Shown: positions 36,980-46,886, counted from the stretch's first letter. The stretch is DNA of 64,000 nt from Hongsoonwoonella zoysiae (GCF_013266695.1 NZ_JABRXF010000002.1:992001-1056000), one strand, 5' to 3'. The notes: generated from the sequence alone by a model not told the origin. Translations and numbers: made by a program.

Positions 36980-37001
36980 AAGGGACGCATGCGCGCCCCT
37001 T
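36980..37001 (-). terminator. Intrinsic terminator of clpA
   Basis: Read on the minus strand, AAGGGGCGC pairs with GCGTCCCTT (one G-U pair) around a GCAT loop, followed by TCTTTG. It starts about 35 bases after the clpA stop at 37037. Confidence 0.65.
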
Positions 37002-37036
37002 CCCATCATGCTATCTACGCAAAGAGCTTGAGCTCA

Positions 37037-39472
37037 TCAATCGGCCAATGGTACTTTCGGCACGCTGCTTCGGCGCCCGGCTCCAGAGTTGCCCTTCTGC
37101 CCATCCGAAGAAGAAGCCGTTTTTCTGGACGCCGGCTTCCGCTTCTTTTTCGGTTTCGCGGCAGCCTTCGGCCGTTCGGGCTTCGCCCGCGCCGGCTTTT
37201 CCTCCACGCTTTCAAGCAGAAGTCCTGCGCCGTCTTCGGACACGGAAACCTTGACGGTTCCGCCTTTCTGAAGCTTGCCGAACAGAACCTCATCGGCAAG
37301 CGGCCGCTTGATGTGCTCCTGAATGACGCGACCGAGCGGGCGGGCACCCATTTGGCTGTCGTAGCCCTTGTCGGCGAGCCATTTGACCGCATCACCCGTC
37401 AGCTCGAACGTCACGCCGCGATCGGCAAGCTGCGCCTCAAGCTGCATGACGAACTTCTCGACGACCTTGAAGACAACCTCCATGGGCAGGCTGCCGAAGG
37501 CGATAATCGCGTCGAGACGATTGCGGAACTCCGGCGTGAACAGGCGGTTGATCGCCTCCATATCCTCGCCTTCGCGCTTGGTGCGGTTGAAACCGATCGG
37601 CTCCTTGGCGAGGTCCGACGCGCCGGCATTGGTGGTCATGATCAAAATCACGTTGCGGAAATCAACCTGCTTGCCGTTGTGGTCCGTCAGCTTGCCGTGA
37701 TCCATGATCTGCAGAAGGATATTGAAAAGGTCCGGATGGGCCTTCTCGATCTCGTCAAGCAGCAGCACGCAGTGCGGATGCTGATCGACACCGTCCGTCA
37801 GCAGGCCGCCCTGATCGAAGCCAACATACCCCGGGGGTGCGCCGATGAGGCGAGATACGGTGTGCCTCTCCATGTATTCCGACATGTCGAAACGCAGAAG
37901 CTCGACGCCGAGCGACGCCGCAAGCTGACGGGCAACCTCCGTCTTGCCGACGCCGGTCGGGCCGGAAAACAGATAGCTGCCGATCGGCTTGTTCGGTTCG
38001 CGAAGGCCCGCGCGCGCAAGCTTGATGGCGGAGGCAAGCGATTCGATCGCCTCGTCCTGCCCGTAGACAACCCTTTTCAACTCGGCGTTCAAGTTGGACA
38101 GCACTTCCGCGTCGTTTTTGGAAACGGACTTAGGCGGAATGCGCGCCATGGAAGCGATGGTATTTTCCACCTCCTTGACGCCGATCGTCTTGCGTCGCCG
38201 CGCTTCAGGCACCAGCTTCTGGGAAGCCCCCGTTTCGTCGATCACGTCAATGGCCTTATCCGGCAACTTGCGGTCGGAAATATACCGCGCCGAAAGTTCC
38301 ACCGCTGTGCGGATTGCCTCATTCGTATAGCGGACCTTGTGAAAATCCTCGAAATAGGGTTTCAGGCCGCGGAGGATCGCAATCGCGTCGTCGACGGTCG
38401 GCTCGTTGACGTCGATCTTCTGAAAGCGGCGAACAAGCGCCCGGTCCTTTTCGAAGAACTGGCGGTACTCCTTGTAGGTCGTTGAACCGATGCAGCGGAT
38501 CGTCCCGGAAGCAAGAGCGGGCTTGAGCAGATTGGACGCATCCATCGCGCCGCCGGACGTTGCGCCAGCGCCGATCACCGTGTGGATCTCATCGATGAAC
38601 ATGACTGCGCCGGGATACTCTTCGATCTCCTTGACAACCTGCTTCAGTCGTTCCTCGAAATCACCGCGGTAGCGCGTGCCCGCAAGAAGCGCGCCCATAT
38701 CGAGGGAGAAGATCGTCGCTTCCTTCAGGACCTCGGGAACATCGCCATCGACGATGCGTTTTGCCAGCCCCTCGGCTATCGCCGTCTTGCCGACACCCGG
38801 ATCACCCACATAAAGCGGATTGTTCTTCGAACGGCGGCAGAGGATCTGGATCGTGCGTGCGATCTCTTTCTCTCGGCCGATAAGCGGGTCGATCTTTCCC
38901 GTCCGCGATTTCTCGTTGAGGTTGACGCAATACGCATCGAGCGCATCGCTCTTCTTTTTCGACTTCTCGTCGTCGTCCACAGTAGCCGCCTCGTCCTCGA
39001 CGCCGCGCGCCGGCCGGGAATCAGACATCCCCGCTCGCTTGGCAATGCCGTGGGAAATGTAATTGACCGCATCGTAGCGCGTCATGTCCTGCTCCTGCAG
39101 GAAGTAGGCGGCATGGCTTTCGCGCTCGGCAAAGATGGCGACAAGCACGTTTGCCCCGGTCACTTCCTCCCGGCCGGACGACTGCACATGAATAACCGCG
39201 CGTTGAATGACGCGCTGAAAACCTGCCGTCGGCTTGGAATCCTCTTCACCGTCGGTCATCAGGTTATCGAGTTCGGTATCAATATATTCGATCAGGTTGC
39301 GGCGCAGCAGATCGAGATCGACATTACACGCGCGCATGACCGCGGCCGCGTCCTGATCGTCGATCAACGCGAGCAGCAGATGTTCAAGCGTCGCGTACTC
39401 CTGTTGGCGCTCATTGGCATAAGCCAGCGCCTGGTGGAGTGCTTTTTCGAGACTGCGCGAAAATGAAGGCAC
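37037..39472 (-). CDS. clpA: ATP-dependent Clp protease ATP-binding subunit ClpA
   Basis: The 811-residue AAA+ unfoldase has an N-domain of two Clp repeats ([17 protein letters not shown]...[10 protein letters not shown]). The first ATPase has Walker A GDPGVGKT and the second GPTGVGKT, with [12 protein letters not shown] and [12 protein letters not shown] as Walker B motifs. An IGF-type ClpP-binding loop occurs in [11 protein letters not shown]. The C-terminal 60 residues are a basic Lys/Pro/Arg tail ([19 protein letters not shown]), longer than in E. coli. ClpA feeds substrates to ClpP and takes N-degron substrates from ClpS, encoded just upstream. The adaptor-unfoldase operon reads leftward. 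Confidence 0.97.
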   Translation of the reverse strand: MPSFSRSLEKALHQALAYANERQQEYATLEHLLLALIDDQDAAAVMRACNVDLDLLRRNLIEYIDTELDNLMTDGEEDSKPTAGFQRVIQRAVIHVQSSGREEVTGANVLVAIFAERESHAAYFLQEQDMTRYDAVNYISHGIAKRAGMSDSRPARGVEDEAATVDDDEKSKKKSDALDAYCVNLNEKSRTGKIDPLIGREKEIARTIQILCRRSKNNPLYVGDPGVGKTAIAEGLAKRIVDGDVPEVLKEATIFSLDMGALLAGTRYRGDFEERLKQVVKEIEEYPGAVMFIDEIHTVIGAGATSGGAMDASNLLKPALASGTIRCIGSTTYKEYRQFFEKDRALVRRFQKIDVNEPTVDDAIAILRGLKPYFEDFHKVRYTNEAIRTAVELSARYISDRKLPDKAIDVIDETGASQKLVPEARRRKTIGVKEVENTIASMARIPPKSVSKNDAEVLSNLNAELKRVVYGQDEAIESLASAIKLARAGLREPNKPIGSYLFSGPTGVGKTEVARQLAASLGVELLRFDMSEYMERHTVSRLIGAPPGYVGFDQGGLLTDGVDQHPHCVLLLDEIEKAHPDLFNILLQIMDHGKLTDHNGKQVDFRNVILIMTTNAGASDLAKEPIGFNRTKREGEDMEAINRLFTPEFRNRLDAIIAFGSLPMEVVFKVVEKFVMQLEAQLADRGVTFELTGDAVKWLADKGYDSQMGARPLGRVIQEHIKRPLADEVLFGKLQKGGTVKVSVSEDGAGLLLESVEEKPARAKPERPKAAAKPKKKRKPASRKTASSSDGQKGNSGAGRRSSVPKVPLAD

Positions 39473-39482
39473 GAGCGACCCC

Positions 39483-39818
39483 TTATTTCTTTTCCATCAC
39501 GCACTGCAGCGGATGCTGGTGCTTGCGGGCGAAATCCATCACCTGAGTCACCTTCGTCTCGGCAATCTCATAGGTGAAGACACCGCACTCTCCAACGCCG
39601 TGATGATGGACATGCAACATGATCTGGGTCGCTTCTTCCCTGCCCTTTTGAAAGAACCGTTCCAGCACATGGACCACGAACTCCATCGGCGTGTAATCGT
39701 CGTTCAACAGCAAAACGCGATAAAGGCTCGGCCGCTTGGTCACGGTCTTTGTCTTGGGTGCAACGATCGTACCCGATCCTGTTCCCTTATCGTCGCCCTG
39801 ATGCGATCCCTGCGTCAT
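39483..39818 (-). CDS. clpS: ATP-dependent Clp protease adaptor ClpS
   Basis: The ATG at 39818 gives 111 residues; an ATG at 39839 is an alternative, and a longer open frame to 39980 lacks homology. The core [27 protein letters not shown] includes the residues that bind N-degron side chains. [25 protein letters not shown] and the C-terminal [12 protein letters not shown] follow. ClpS delivers N-end rule substrates to ClpA. The clpA gene begins 10 bases after its stop. The flexible N-terminal extension (T-K-T-K-rich) is needed for ClpA binding in E. coli. Confidence 0.95.
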   Translation of the reverse strand: MTQGSHQGDDKGTGSGTIVAPKTKTVTKRPSLYRVLLLNDDYTPMEFVVHVLERFFQKGREEATQIMLHVHHHGVGECGVFTYEIAETKVTQVMDFARKHQHPLQCVMEKK

Positions 39819-40277
39819 ATTTACTCTACTAGGCTTCATTGGCTTTGCCGCCGCGAATTTCGTTGCGGTCGTGAATTGGACCATGACCAGACTTGAGTCT
39901 ACCAATCCCACGGTTCGGAAGAAAGGCGATATGGTTTGCAATCCGTGCGAATTCCTTTGGCGTGCGACAGATGACATCATCGGGCCAGCAGGCGCGAAAC
40001 CGCAACGTCATTCCAACCCTGGCCGGGCAAAACCAAAGCCTCTCGGCGGAACGACCTCAGTTATCCTGAAGGTAGATTGGTCGGGTTCCGGACCTAATAT
40101 GTATGTCGCCCGACCCCGACCTCAATCCTGTTGATGAAGGATATTGGGCGTAACAACGCAATTTGAACGATGCGCAGCGGTAGAAATGCCGTGAAGGCAC
40201 GGAAGAATCCGAGCTGGAATCAAAAAGGCCCGGCGATTGCCGGGCCTAAAAAACGATCTGTGAAAGTAGCGCAGAGA
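39819..40277. other. Intergenic region between clpS and the phasin gene
   Basis: The 459 bases hold the clpS promoter at the left, a bidirectional-looking terminator at 40226-40247, and no supported gene. One frame on the plus strand (39871-40134) is uncharacteristic of protein and antisense to the clpS leader. No RNA gene was recognised. Confidence 0.4.
40226..40247 (-). terminator. Intrinsic terminator of the phasin gene
   Basis: AGGCCCGGC pairs with GCCGGGCCT around a four-base loop, and the minus strand continues with TTTTTG. It begins 31 bases after the phasin stop. A-runs on the other side would let it also act on plus-strand transcripts. Confidence 0.9.
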
Positions 40278-40610
40278 TTACTTCGCAACCTTTGAGAAGG
40301 CGCTCTCGTAAGGCTTGTAGGCTTCACGGGCCAGATCACCAACCATCTCGCCAAGCTTGGTCAGCTCGCCGACATAGCTCTCATACGCCGTCTTCATGAA
40401 ATCGGACTGCACCTCGAAGGCCTTGTCCAGCGATTTCGCCGACGTAAATTTCTCAACGGCCGCGGAGCCTTCCTCGAAAGACTTTTTCTGATAGTCCGCC
40501 ACCTCGGAAACGATCGCCTGCACGCCCTTGGTCATGGAACCGAAGCTCTGCATAACGAGGTCCATGTTGTCCTTGTTAAGCTTCTGGATATCGTCGAAAT
40601 TGTTCAGCAT
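40278..40610 (-). CDS. Phasin family protein
   Basis: The 110-residue protein is a typical short phasin: an all-helical, amphipathic sequence with no cysteines, containing NFDDIQKLNKDNMDLVMQSFGSMTKGVQAIVSEVADYQKKSFEEG and a second half (KAFEVQSDFMKTAYESYVGELTKLGEMV). Phasins coat polyhydroxyalkanoate granules and control their size. AAGGAG lies at 40619-40624 on the minus strand, 8 bases before the ATG. Its promoter is near-consensus and carries PhaR-like dyads, so strong, polymer-controlled expression is likely. No pha synthesis gene is in the window. Confidence 0.9.
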   Translation of the reverse strand: MLNNFDDIQKLNKDNMDLVMQSFGSMTKGVQAIVSEVADYQKKSFEEGSAAVEKFTSAKSLDKAFEVQSDFMKTAYESYVGELTKLGEMVGDLAREAYKPYESAFSKVAK

Positions 40611-40704
40611 TGCATATCTCCTTTGATGCCGGTCGAACGGCCCGCCTCGTCAGTGCCCTTGTTTTTCGTTCCAGCGGCATCGAGGCCCACGCTGCACATT
40701 CCGC

Positions 40705-40733
40705 TATATATGCAGTGCACAATTTTTTGTCAA
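40705..40733 (-). promoter_or_regulatory. Near-consensus sigma-70-type promoter of the phasin gene
   Basis: On the minus strand TTGACA (40733-40728) and TATATA (40710-40705) are separated by exactly 17 bases. The spacer contains TGCACTGCA. The transcript would start near 40698, about 88 bases ahead of the phasin ATG. Confidence 0.8.
40711..40719. promoter_or_regulatory. PhaR-like dyad 1, inside the phasin promoter
   Basis: TGCAGTGCA is a TGC-N3-GCA dyad located within the -35/-10 spacer. PhaR-type regulators of phasin genes are reported to bind TGC-rich dyads. A second dyad lies 31 bases away, about three helical turns. Confidence 0.55.
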
Positions 40734-40741
40734 TAAATTTT

Positions 40742-40750
40742 TGCATTGCA
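40742..40750. promoter_or_regulatory. PhaR-like dyad 2, upstream of the phasin promoter
   Basis: TGCATTGCA repeats the TGC-N3-GCA pattern just upstream of the -35 element. Centre-to-centre distance to dyad 1 is 31 bases, so two dimers would bind the same helix face. Confidence 0.5.
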
Positions 40751-41204
40751 ATATATCGACTGTCGCTCGGTATTTTTTAAAACCTGACGCCATGCTTTCA
40801 GCCCGTGCAGCATTGGCATCGAGGTGCGAACAAAATCGCGGCGGAATTCACTCGAGTCGTTGGGAGTAACTGTTCACCGCCGAACGGCGATGCTGTAGCG
40901 AAAATTGAATGAAGCGCCCTGTACAGCGGTCGGAATATGTCGCTATTAACGAATGAGTAACCATAACAACAAACTTCTTCGGGCGCAGGTTTCGCGTTTT
41001 TCGCCCGGATTTCCGCCCAAACCGCATCAAAGCCGCCTTGCTCATTTACACAATGGTAACCGCGTTTCCAGCATGGTTTACGAGTTGCGACCGACTGCGA
41101 ATCTGCATTGCAGCAATGTCGCGCCGAATTGAGAATACGGTGTCGGGATGAGACGCCGCATTCGGCACGAATCGAAACCGTCTATCCCAGAACAGGGTGC
41201 TATT

Positions 41205-42785
41205 GTGTTGAGTAAGAGTGCCAAACGTACGGGACGTTTCCTGAAGTCGCTCGTCCGTTGCGCGGCTGTAGCGGCCGTTGCCGTCGGATTGGGGATCGCA
41301 AACCCTCAAAGTGCCGACGCCAATCCTAAATATTCCGGCATAGTCGTGGATGCGAAAACCGGCAAGACGCTCTATTCCTACAAGGCGGATACACCTCGAT
41401 ATCCCGCATCCCTTACCAAGATCATGACGCTCTATGTTCTGTTCGAGGAATTGGAAGCTGGGCGATTTAGCCTCAACAGCCAGTTGAGGATCACGAAAAC
41501 ATCCGCCGCCAAGCCACCGTCGAAGCTGGGATTGAAGCCGGGATCGACGATCCGCGTCAAAGACGCAATCCTCGCTCTCGTGACGAAATCCGCAAACGAT
41601 ATCGCAGCAGCGGTCGCAGAAAACATCTCAGGCTCGGAAGCCGCATTCGCCCGGCGCATGACGGCGACCGCGCGCCGTATCGGCATGAAGAACACGACCT
41701 TCCGCAATGCCTCCGGCCTTCCGGACTCGGGCCAGAAGACGACGGCCAGGGATATGGCGACCCTCGGGCGCGCCATCCAGGAACGATTTCCAAAGTATTA
41801 CGGCTATTTCGATACGCGCGTTTTCACCTATAAAGGCCGCCGTTACGGCAACCACAATCGCCTTCTGGGAAGCGTGAAGGGTGTCGATGGTATTAAAACC
41901 GGGTACATACGCGCATCCGGCTTCAACCTTGTGACATCCGTTAAACGTGATAATCGCGAGATCGTCGCGGTCGTCATGGGCGGGCGAACGGGCGCATCGC
42001 GCAATGCGCAGATGAAGAAGCTCATCGCTCAATACCTTCCCAAGGCTTCCACCGGGCCCAACCGATCCAACGTGCTCGTCGCAAGTGCGCGCCGCGGTGC
42101 CGCTTTCCATGCCGCCAGCCTTGCCGAAGCACCGGTTCCGGACCTGAAGCCTGAGCTCGACAACGAACCGCGAGTAACGGGCGCGGTGCCGATTCCGGCG
42201 AAGGTGCCCTCCAAGGCGAGCCTGGTTGCCTCTTATGCTCCGGAGCGTAAGGCCGCTATCGCGCTGCCGGAAGCAAAGTCCGAGATCACTGCGAGAGACA
42301 GGATCGTCAACTCACCCTTGTTTGGTGATACCAGCCCGAAGCCTGCGAAGAAAATCGCACAGGTGAAAAAGGTAAAGACAATCGCGGTCATTCCCGGCCG
42401 CCCTTTTCCGTCGCCGGAGAAAGCCATTCCGAGCGAGTCTGTCGAAGTCGCCTCCGCCGAACCTGTCGCCATGGGCGATGCAGACATCGACGACGAAGCG
42501 ACTGTCACTGTAGCGTCCAACAATTCCGCCGATCCGGAGCCGGGCTGGCAGGTTCAGATTGCCGCTGCAGAAACGGAAGACCTCGCAATTTCCATCCTGA
42601 AGCGCGCAAAGGGCAAGGCCGGAGGCGCGCTGCGCGGGATCGACCCCTACACGGAACCTGTCGAGTCCGGGGGGAATACGCTCTACCGCGCGAGGTTCGT
42701 CGGTTTCGCCTCCAAATCGGAAGCCTGGAGCGCCTGCAAAACGCTCAAGCGAGCGAAATACGATTGCTACGCCATCTATGAGTAA
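41205..42785 (+). CDS. D-alanyl-D-alanine carboxypeptidase (DacF/PBP5-like) with C-terminal SPOR domain
   Basis: The GTG at 41205 gives 526 residues with a Sec-type signal (LVRCAAVAAVAVGLGIANPQSADA, cleavage near residue 39). An ATG at 41148 would add 19 residues before the signal. The penicillin-binding motifs are intact: SLTK at 69-72, SAN at 129-131, KTG at 231-233. After a proline/lysine-rich linker, a SPOR domain (residues about 445-526, PGWQVQIAAAETEDLAISIL...) should bind denuded septal peptidoglycan. The enzyme trims pentapeptides in the periplasm, here probably at the division site. It converges on the J-domain gene, 17 bases beyond its stop. Confidence 0.92.
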   Translation: MLSKSAKRTGRFLKSLVRCAAVAAVAVGLGIANPQSADANPKYSGIVVDAKTGKTLYSYKADTPRYPASLTKIMTLYVLFEELEAGRFSLNSQLRITKTSAAKPPSKLGLKPGSTIRVKDAILALVTKSANDIAAAVAENISGSEAAFARRMTATARRIGMKNTTFRNASGLPDSGQKTTARDMATLGRAIQERFPKYYGYFDTRVFTYKGRRYGNHNRLLGSVKGVDGIKTGYIRASGFNLVTSVKRDNREIVAVVMGGRTGASRNAQMKKLIAQYLPKASTGPNRSNVLVASARRGAAFHAASLAEAPVPDLKPELDNEPRVTGAVPIPAKVPSKASLVASYAPERKAAIALPEAKSEITARDRIVNSPLFGDTSPKPAKKIAQVKKVKTIAVIPGRPFPSPEKAIPSESVEVASAEPVAMGDADIDDEATVTVASNNSADPEPGWQVQIAAAETEDLAISILKRAKGKAGGALRGIDPYTEPVESGGNTLYRARFVGFASKSEAWSACKTLKRAKYDCYAIYE

Positions 42786-42802
42786 TGCGTGAAGGTGGGG
42801 GA

Positions 42803-43522
42803 TCAATGTCTTCGCAAAAGCACGTCTTTAGCCTCGTTGAGCTTGGCGGCGAGAAAGGAAGTGCCGCCGCTGTCGGGGTGCAGCCGCTTCATAAGGCGGC
42901 GGTGGGCCGCCCGGATTTCCGCCTCGCCGGCGCCGTCAGAAAGCCCAAGAATCTCGTAGGCTTCCTCCTTGGACATGGCGCCAGAGCCAGACGGGCCGCC
43001 CTGCCGGTCTGCGGCATCCGCCTGGAAGTCTTCACGCCATCCGGCAAGCCGGCGGTCGAGATAAGCTTCGAGTAAGGCCACACTGTCGCCGTCCGACCTT
43101 ATCTCCTCCCAGAGCTCCTTCAGCGATCCGGGGGCAAGCGCATCCAGCGTTTGCCCCTGATACTTGCCCTCAAGAACCATCCCGTCCATATCGCCGCTGT
43201 CGTGATCGAGCCGCATCTCAATAAAACGTGAACGAACCGCCGACGACTGGCCGGCAGCAGCCCCGCTACCGGATTGTCCCCCGCCGGCTGAAGAAAACCC
43301 CGCGATCTTCCGCAGCCCCAAAAGCGATAGCGCAAACCCGCCCACCGGGAGCGCGAGCACCCAGCGTCCGGTCAATACCAGTCCGGCCGCCGCCGCCAGC
43401 AGCAATATCCCGCCGGCGATCCTGATCTGATTTGCAAGCGAAGCGGGATTGGCATTCACAAAGGCGCGGCCAAAGACAAGCAGGATCAAAAGCAAGATGA
43501 TCCCGAGGATCAGATACGCCAT
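42803..43522 (-). CDS. Membrane-anchored J-domain protein (DjlA/DnaJ-like)
   Basis: The 239-residue protein has two N-terminal membrane segments (LILGIILLLILLVFG and GGILLLAAAAGLVLTG, then VLALPVGGFALSLLG), a central acidic part, and a C-terminal J-domain: EEAYEILGLSDGAGEAEIRAAHRRLMKRLHPDSGGT. The HPD tripeptide that stimulates Hsp70 ATPase is present. It should recruit DnaK to the membrane. The J-domain at the C-terminus, without Gly/Phe or zinc regions, is a class C layout. It is separated from the VWA gene upstream by about 60 bases. Confidence 0.88.
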   Translation of the reverse strand: MAYLILGIILLLILLVFGRAFVNANPASLANQIRIAGGILLLAAAAGLVLTGRWVLALPVGGFALSLLGLRKIAGFSSAGGGQSGSGAAAGQSSAVRSRFIEMRLDHDSGDMDGMVLEGKYQGQTLDALAPGSLKELWEEIRSDGDSVALLEAYLDRRLAGWREDFQADAADRQGGPSGSGAMSKEEAYEILGLSDGAGEAEIRAAHRRLMKRLHPDSGGTSFLAAKLNEAKDVLLRRH

Positions 43523-43583
43523 TATTCGTTACTTACCTCCAAGGGTTGCGGTGGTCGGAAGGTTGCGCATTCAAGCGGCAAGA

Positions 43584-44309
43584 TCAACGCATATGAGGCA
43601 GAAGAAGGCGTGCACCGGCATCTCCCTTGCGTTCCAGATCTTCGAGCGCCTTTAGCCCGCCGGACGCGTAAACCGCCGTCGCCTTGAGCAATTCCGCCAG
43701 CTCTCTGGCGGAAGCGCTGTCGAAGCTGAAATAGGCGCCATTGGTCAACCTTGCGATTTCACGAAAGGCGCGTTCTGCATGGGCGTCCCGCCCTTCCTGG
43801 AAGATAAATGCCGGCACGCCCAAAAGGCCCAGTTCCCCCGCCCTTGCGCAGAGATCGTCGACATCCTCTTCCACACAATCACCGATGTAGACAAGCGCTT
43901 GCACCTTCTTGCGCCGGGTTTCGTCTATCGCATGTCTCAAGACTTTGCGGATCTGGGTCTGACCACCACGGCAATCGATACGGGTCATGAGATTCGCAAG
44001 CGCATTCGCATTCACCACCCATTTGGATGCCGCACATTCCCCGAAGCCGCGAAAATAGACAAGCTGCATGGATAGGCCGCCGACCGTTCCCGCCGCGCCG
44101 AACATTTCCGCCTGAATGCCACATGCCCGATCCCAGGTCGGCTGGCGGCTCATCGTCGCGTCCAGCGCAATGATCAGCCGCCCCATCCCCGAGGACGGCT
44201 TGATCCGCTTCGCGGCATTGAGGAACTCAGCGATATCCCCTGAAGACGAACTCTGATCATGCGATAGCGCACTGCCTTTTTTGTCGACGATGTCGCGCTT
44301 GTCAGACAC
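43584..44309 (-). CDS. VWA-domain protein
   Basis: The GTG at 44309 with GGGAG 8 bases upstream gives 241 residues. A longer frame to 44531 lacks a good site. The core reads GRLIIALDATMSRQPTWDRACGIQAEMF, with a MIDAS-type D-x-T-x-S motif, then LVYFRGFGECAASKWV and a later LVYIGDCVEEDVDDLC, as in von Willebrand A domains. There is no signal peptide, and an acidic start with serine run (SHDQSSSSGDI). Family members in alphaproteobacteria sit beside J-domain and panC genes, but the function is unknown. Its start lies 194 bases from the divergent panC. Confidence 0.8.
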   Translation of the reverse strand: MSDKRDIVDKKGSALSHDQSSSSGDIAEFLNAAKRIKPSSGMGRLIIALDATMSRQPTWDRACGIQAEMFGAAGTVGGLSMQLVYFRGFGECAASKWVVNANALANLMTRIDCRGGQTQIRKVLRHAIDETRRKKVQALVYIGDCVEEDVDDLCARAGELGLLGVPAFIFQEGRDAHAERAFREIARLTNGAYFSFDSASARELAELLKATAVYASGGLKALEDLERKGDAGARLLLPHMR

Positions 44310-44503
44310 CTGCAGGCTCCCTGCCCCGTTTTTGGTCCTGCTTTCAAATATGGCATCGTGCACGCCAATACCAATCCGTAATTCGCTCGATTGGCCGGGA
44401 TGCGCGCACCAAACCGATCTGCTAGAGATACTGCAACGCAACATGGACTGAGCGGCATGTTCGGACCCAATAGAAATAAAAATACGGAGGGAAGGAGCAG
44501 CGA

Positions 44504-45346
44504 ATGACCGCTCCAGAGATTCACAGGACAATTGACGAACTCAGAGCGGCGCTCAGGCCCGCACGCCAAGTAGGCGATCGAATAGCCATGGTGCCAACAA
44601 TGGGGGCACTGCATGAAGGCCACCTTTCCCTGGTCGAGCGCGCGCGCGTCGAAGCCGACCGCGTCGTCGTATCGATCTTCGTAAATCCAACGCAGTTTGC
44701 TCCGCATGAAGATTTCGATGCGTACCCACGCGATGAGGACAAGGATCTAAAATTGCTGGGCGCATTTGACGTTGAGGCCGCATTCATTCCGTCAGTGCGG
44801 GAAATGTATCCGCAAGGGTTTGCGACAGGCGTCACGGTAGGTGGGCCTTCCGAAGGGCTGGAAAGTGCCTTTCGTCCTCATTTCTTCGACGGCGTCGCCC
44901 TTGTGGTCACGAAGCTGCTCCTGGCGGCAATGCCGGATGTCGCGATATTCGGCGAGAAAGACTATCAGCAGCTATGCGTTGTCAGGCGCATGGCCCGGGA
45001 TCTCAATATCCCGACCGAAATCATCGGCGCGCCCACCGTGCGCGAGCCGGACGGTCTCGCCATGTCATCGCGCAATGTCTATCTGTCGCCCGAAGAGCGG
45101 CGAACGGCGGCGAGCCTTCCGGAAATATTGCGCGAAGCGGTCGAGCGGATTGTCGGAGGCGAAGATACCCATGACGTTCTGCCGATTTCCAGACAGAGGC
45201 TGGAAGCACGCGGTTTCAAGGTCGATTATCTGGAACTGCGCGACGGCGATACCCTAGGCCCCGTCACGGATGATACCCGGTCCCGACGCATTCTTGTTGC
45301 CGCGTGGCTTGGGAAGACACGGCTAATCGACAATATGGCCGTGTAG
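44504..45346 (+). CDS. panC: Pantoate-beta-alanine ligase
   Basis: The 280-residue enzyme joins pantoate and beta-alanine with ATP to give pantothenate. The nucleotide-binding HIGH-like motif is MGALHEGHLSL (His37, His40); FVNPTQFAPHEDFDAYPR, VVTKLL, FGEKDYQQL and the KMSKS-like GLAMSSRN are all present. GGGAAGGAG precedes the ATG. panB and panD are not in the window. Convergent with the DUF1489 gene, 14 bases away. Confidence 0.96.
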   Translation: MTAPEIHRTIDELRAALRPARQVGDRIAMVPTMGALHEGHLSLVERARVEADRVVVSIFVNPTQFAPHEDFDAYPRDEDKDLKLLGAFDVEAAFIPSVREMYPQGFATGVTVGGPSEGLESAFRPHFFDGVALVVTKLLLAAMPDVAIFGEKDYQQLCVVRRMARDLNIPTEIIGAPTVREPDGLAMSSRNVYLSPEERRTAASLPEILREAVERIVGGEDTHDVLPISRQRLEARGFKVDYLELRDGDTLGPVTDDTRSRRILVAAWLGKTRLIDNMAV

Positions 45347-45360
45347 CAATCCTGAAGGCT

Positions 45361-45795
45361 TCAGATCAGGCAAAGTTCAGCCAGATCGCGGCGCATTGTT
45401 TCCGGGATATCGCCGGCCTCCGAGTTCGTGTTCGCGTCCTTCGGCGCATCATCCGGTTTCAGGTATCGCCATCCCTGAAACGGCCGCCGCGGCTGCATTC
45501 TGGTTGTAACGAGTTCGGGATCGAGGACGAGATGGCAGCGCTTTATCCCGCCTTCATCGGTAAACGGACGAATATTGATCAAGCGCTGGCGCGCTTGCAC
45601 ATATCCCTTGATGACCCAGTAGAGCGAACCGCCGTCAAGCAGGTCCTGTGCCCTGGTCGGCACCATTCGGGTCGTGTGGATCTGCTCCGCCGGCATACCC
45701 TTGGCACGGCGATCGGCTTGGCGCTGATCGATCCAGGCTTGCAGATCCTCAACGGATTCCGCTCCAACGCAAAGTTTTACCAGATGAAGGCTCAT
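45361..45795 (-). CDS. DUF1489 family protein
   Basis: The 144-residue protein matches DUF1489 over its whole length: LHLVKLCVGAESVEDLQAW, TRMVPTRAQDLLDGGSLYWVIKGYVQARQRL, then a CHLVLDPELV strand and the QGWRYLKPDDAP ending. It is an alphaproteobacterial family of unknown role, cytoplasmic with no metal or nucleotide motif. It converges with panC. Confidence 0.88.
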   Translation of the reverse strand: MSLHLVKLCVGAESVEDLQAWIDQRQADRRAKGMPAEQIHTTRMVPTRAQDLLDGGSLYWVIKGYVQARQRLINIRPFTDEGGIKRCHLVLDPELVTTRMQPRRPFQGWRYLKPDDAPKDANTNSEAGDIPETMRRDLAELCLI

Positions 45796-45989
45796 GACCC
45801 ATATTTAGCAATCGGGTCGAGACAAACAAATGCCCGGAAAGGCATCCTTACCGTTTTACACAGGTGACCTCGCAAACACAGCCGGCGGCTGAATGACGCG
45901 AATTAAAGGCAATCGCTTGCGCGAATCGGCAACAGGCGGATTCATGACATGATAACGGGCGGTCCGGTCAAGTCCTGGAGACAATACAC

Positions 45990-46880
45990 ATGGATATTTT
46001 TCTGACAGGAGGAACGGGAACTATCGGCCAGCATGTGATGGCTCGCCTTCAAAGGGCCGGGCACAGGGTTACTGCGCTTGCGCGTTCCGACCGCGCGGAG
46101 ATGATCCTCCGCGATCAGGGTGTGGACATCGTACGCGGCGACCTCGGTGCCCCGGACGAATGGGTGGCCGACGCCGTCTATTGCGACACCCTCGTTCATG
46201 CCGGGGCCTCCTTCGATGAAACAATGGGCCCCTCGGAAAAGAAGCTGGTCGCTGCCCTCCGGCAGGCAACCGCCGGGCGGGAAATCCCCTTCAACGTTGT
46301 CTACACGGGCGGCGTTTGGCTTTATCCCGATTCAGGAGGCAAGCCGCTTTCGGAGACGACCCCCTTCCGTCCCCTTCCCTCGTTCGCCTTCATGGCGGAG
46401 ACGATCCGTTCTTTGCAAGCGATACAAACTTTGGGTGTTTCGGTGATCCACCCGGCACTTGTCTGCTCTCAGGTCGCAGGCCCGGTATCGGACATGCTGC
46501 GCATGGCTGAAGAAGGCCTTCCCTATTCGACGCGCGCGAACCCGGACACCGTCTGGCCGCTCGTGGACGCCGAAGACCTTGCGGATCTTTACCTGCGCGC
46601 AGTCGAGGAGCACCGTTACAGGATCATGGTTGTTGGCTGTGGTGTGGAGGGTGTCAAGGTTGGCGAGCTTGCGGATATGGTCAGCCAGTCGAGCGGGTTG
46701 ACGCTCGATCTGGCGCTTGAGGAACCGGAAGCCGGAGCCAACCCCCTGGCCGATTGGCGGGCCGGCTACACGTTGTCGCAGAGTTTCGGTCATGACCGCG
46801 CCAAACGTCTGTTGGGATGGCGCCCGCGCATAACCCGGACAGACACTTTGGTGGGCAAGCTCACCCCGATCGCGGCCTAA
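45990..46880 (+). CDS. NAD(P)-dependent epimerase/dehydratase-like protein (extended SDR)
   Basis: The 296-residue protein begins with a Rossmann motif, FLTGGTGTIGQHVMARLQ (G-x-x-G-x-x-G), binding NAD(P). The R-S-D-R pair after strand 2 suggests NADP preference. The usual Tyr-x-x-x-Lys catalytic pair is not obvious: the segment NVVYTGGVWLYPDSG keeps a Tyr but no spaced Lys. It may be an atypical SDR or a NAD-binding regulator. It is followed after 6 bases by the convergent mccA stop. Confidence 0.75.
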   Translation: MDIFLTGGTGTIGQHVMARLQRAGHRVTALARSDRAEMILRDQGVDIVRGDLGAPDEWVADAVYCDTLVHAGASFDETMGPSEKKLVAALRQATAGREIPFNVVYTGGVWLYPDSGGKPLSETTPFRPLPSFAFMAETIRSLQAIQTLGVSVIHPALVCSQVAGPVSDMLRMAEEGLPYSTRANPDTVWPLVDAEDLADLYLRAVEEHRYRIMVVGCGVEGVKVGELADMVSQSSGLTLDLALEEPEAGANPLADWRAGYTLSQSFGHDRAKRLLGWRPRITRTDTLVGKLTPIAA

Positions 46881-46886
46881 GGGGCC

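Noticed and set aside
36989-38485. A 498-codon plus-strand open frame opposite clpA
   Set aside because: It is antisense to the conserved ClpA coding sequence, has no family signature, and is explained by GC-rich codon bias.
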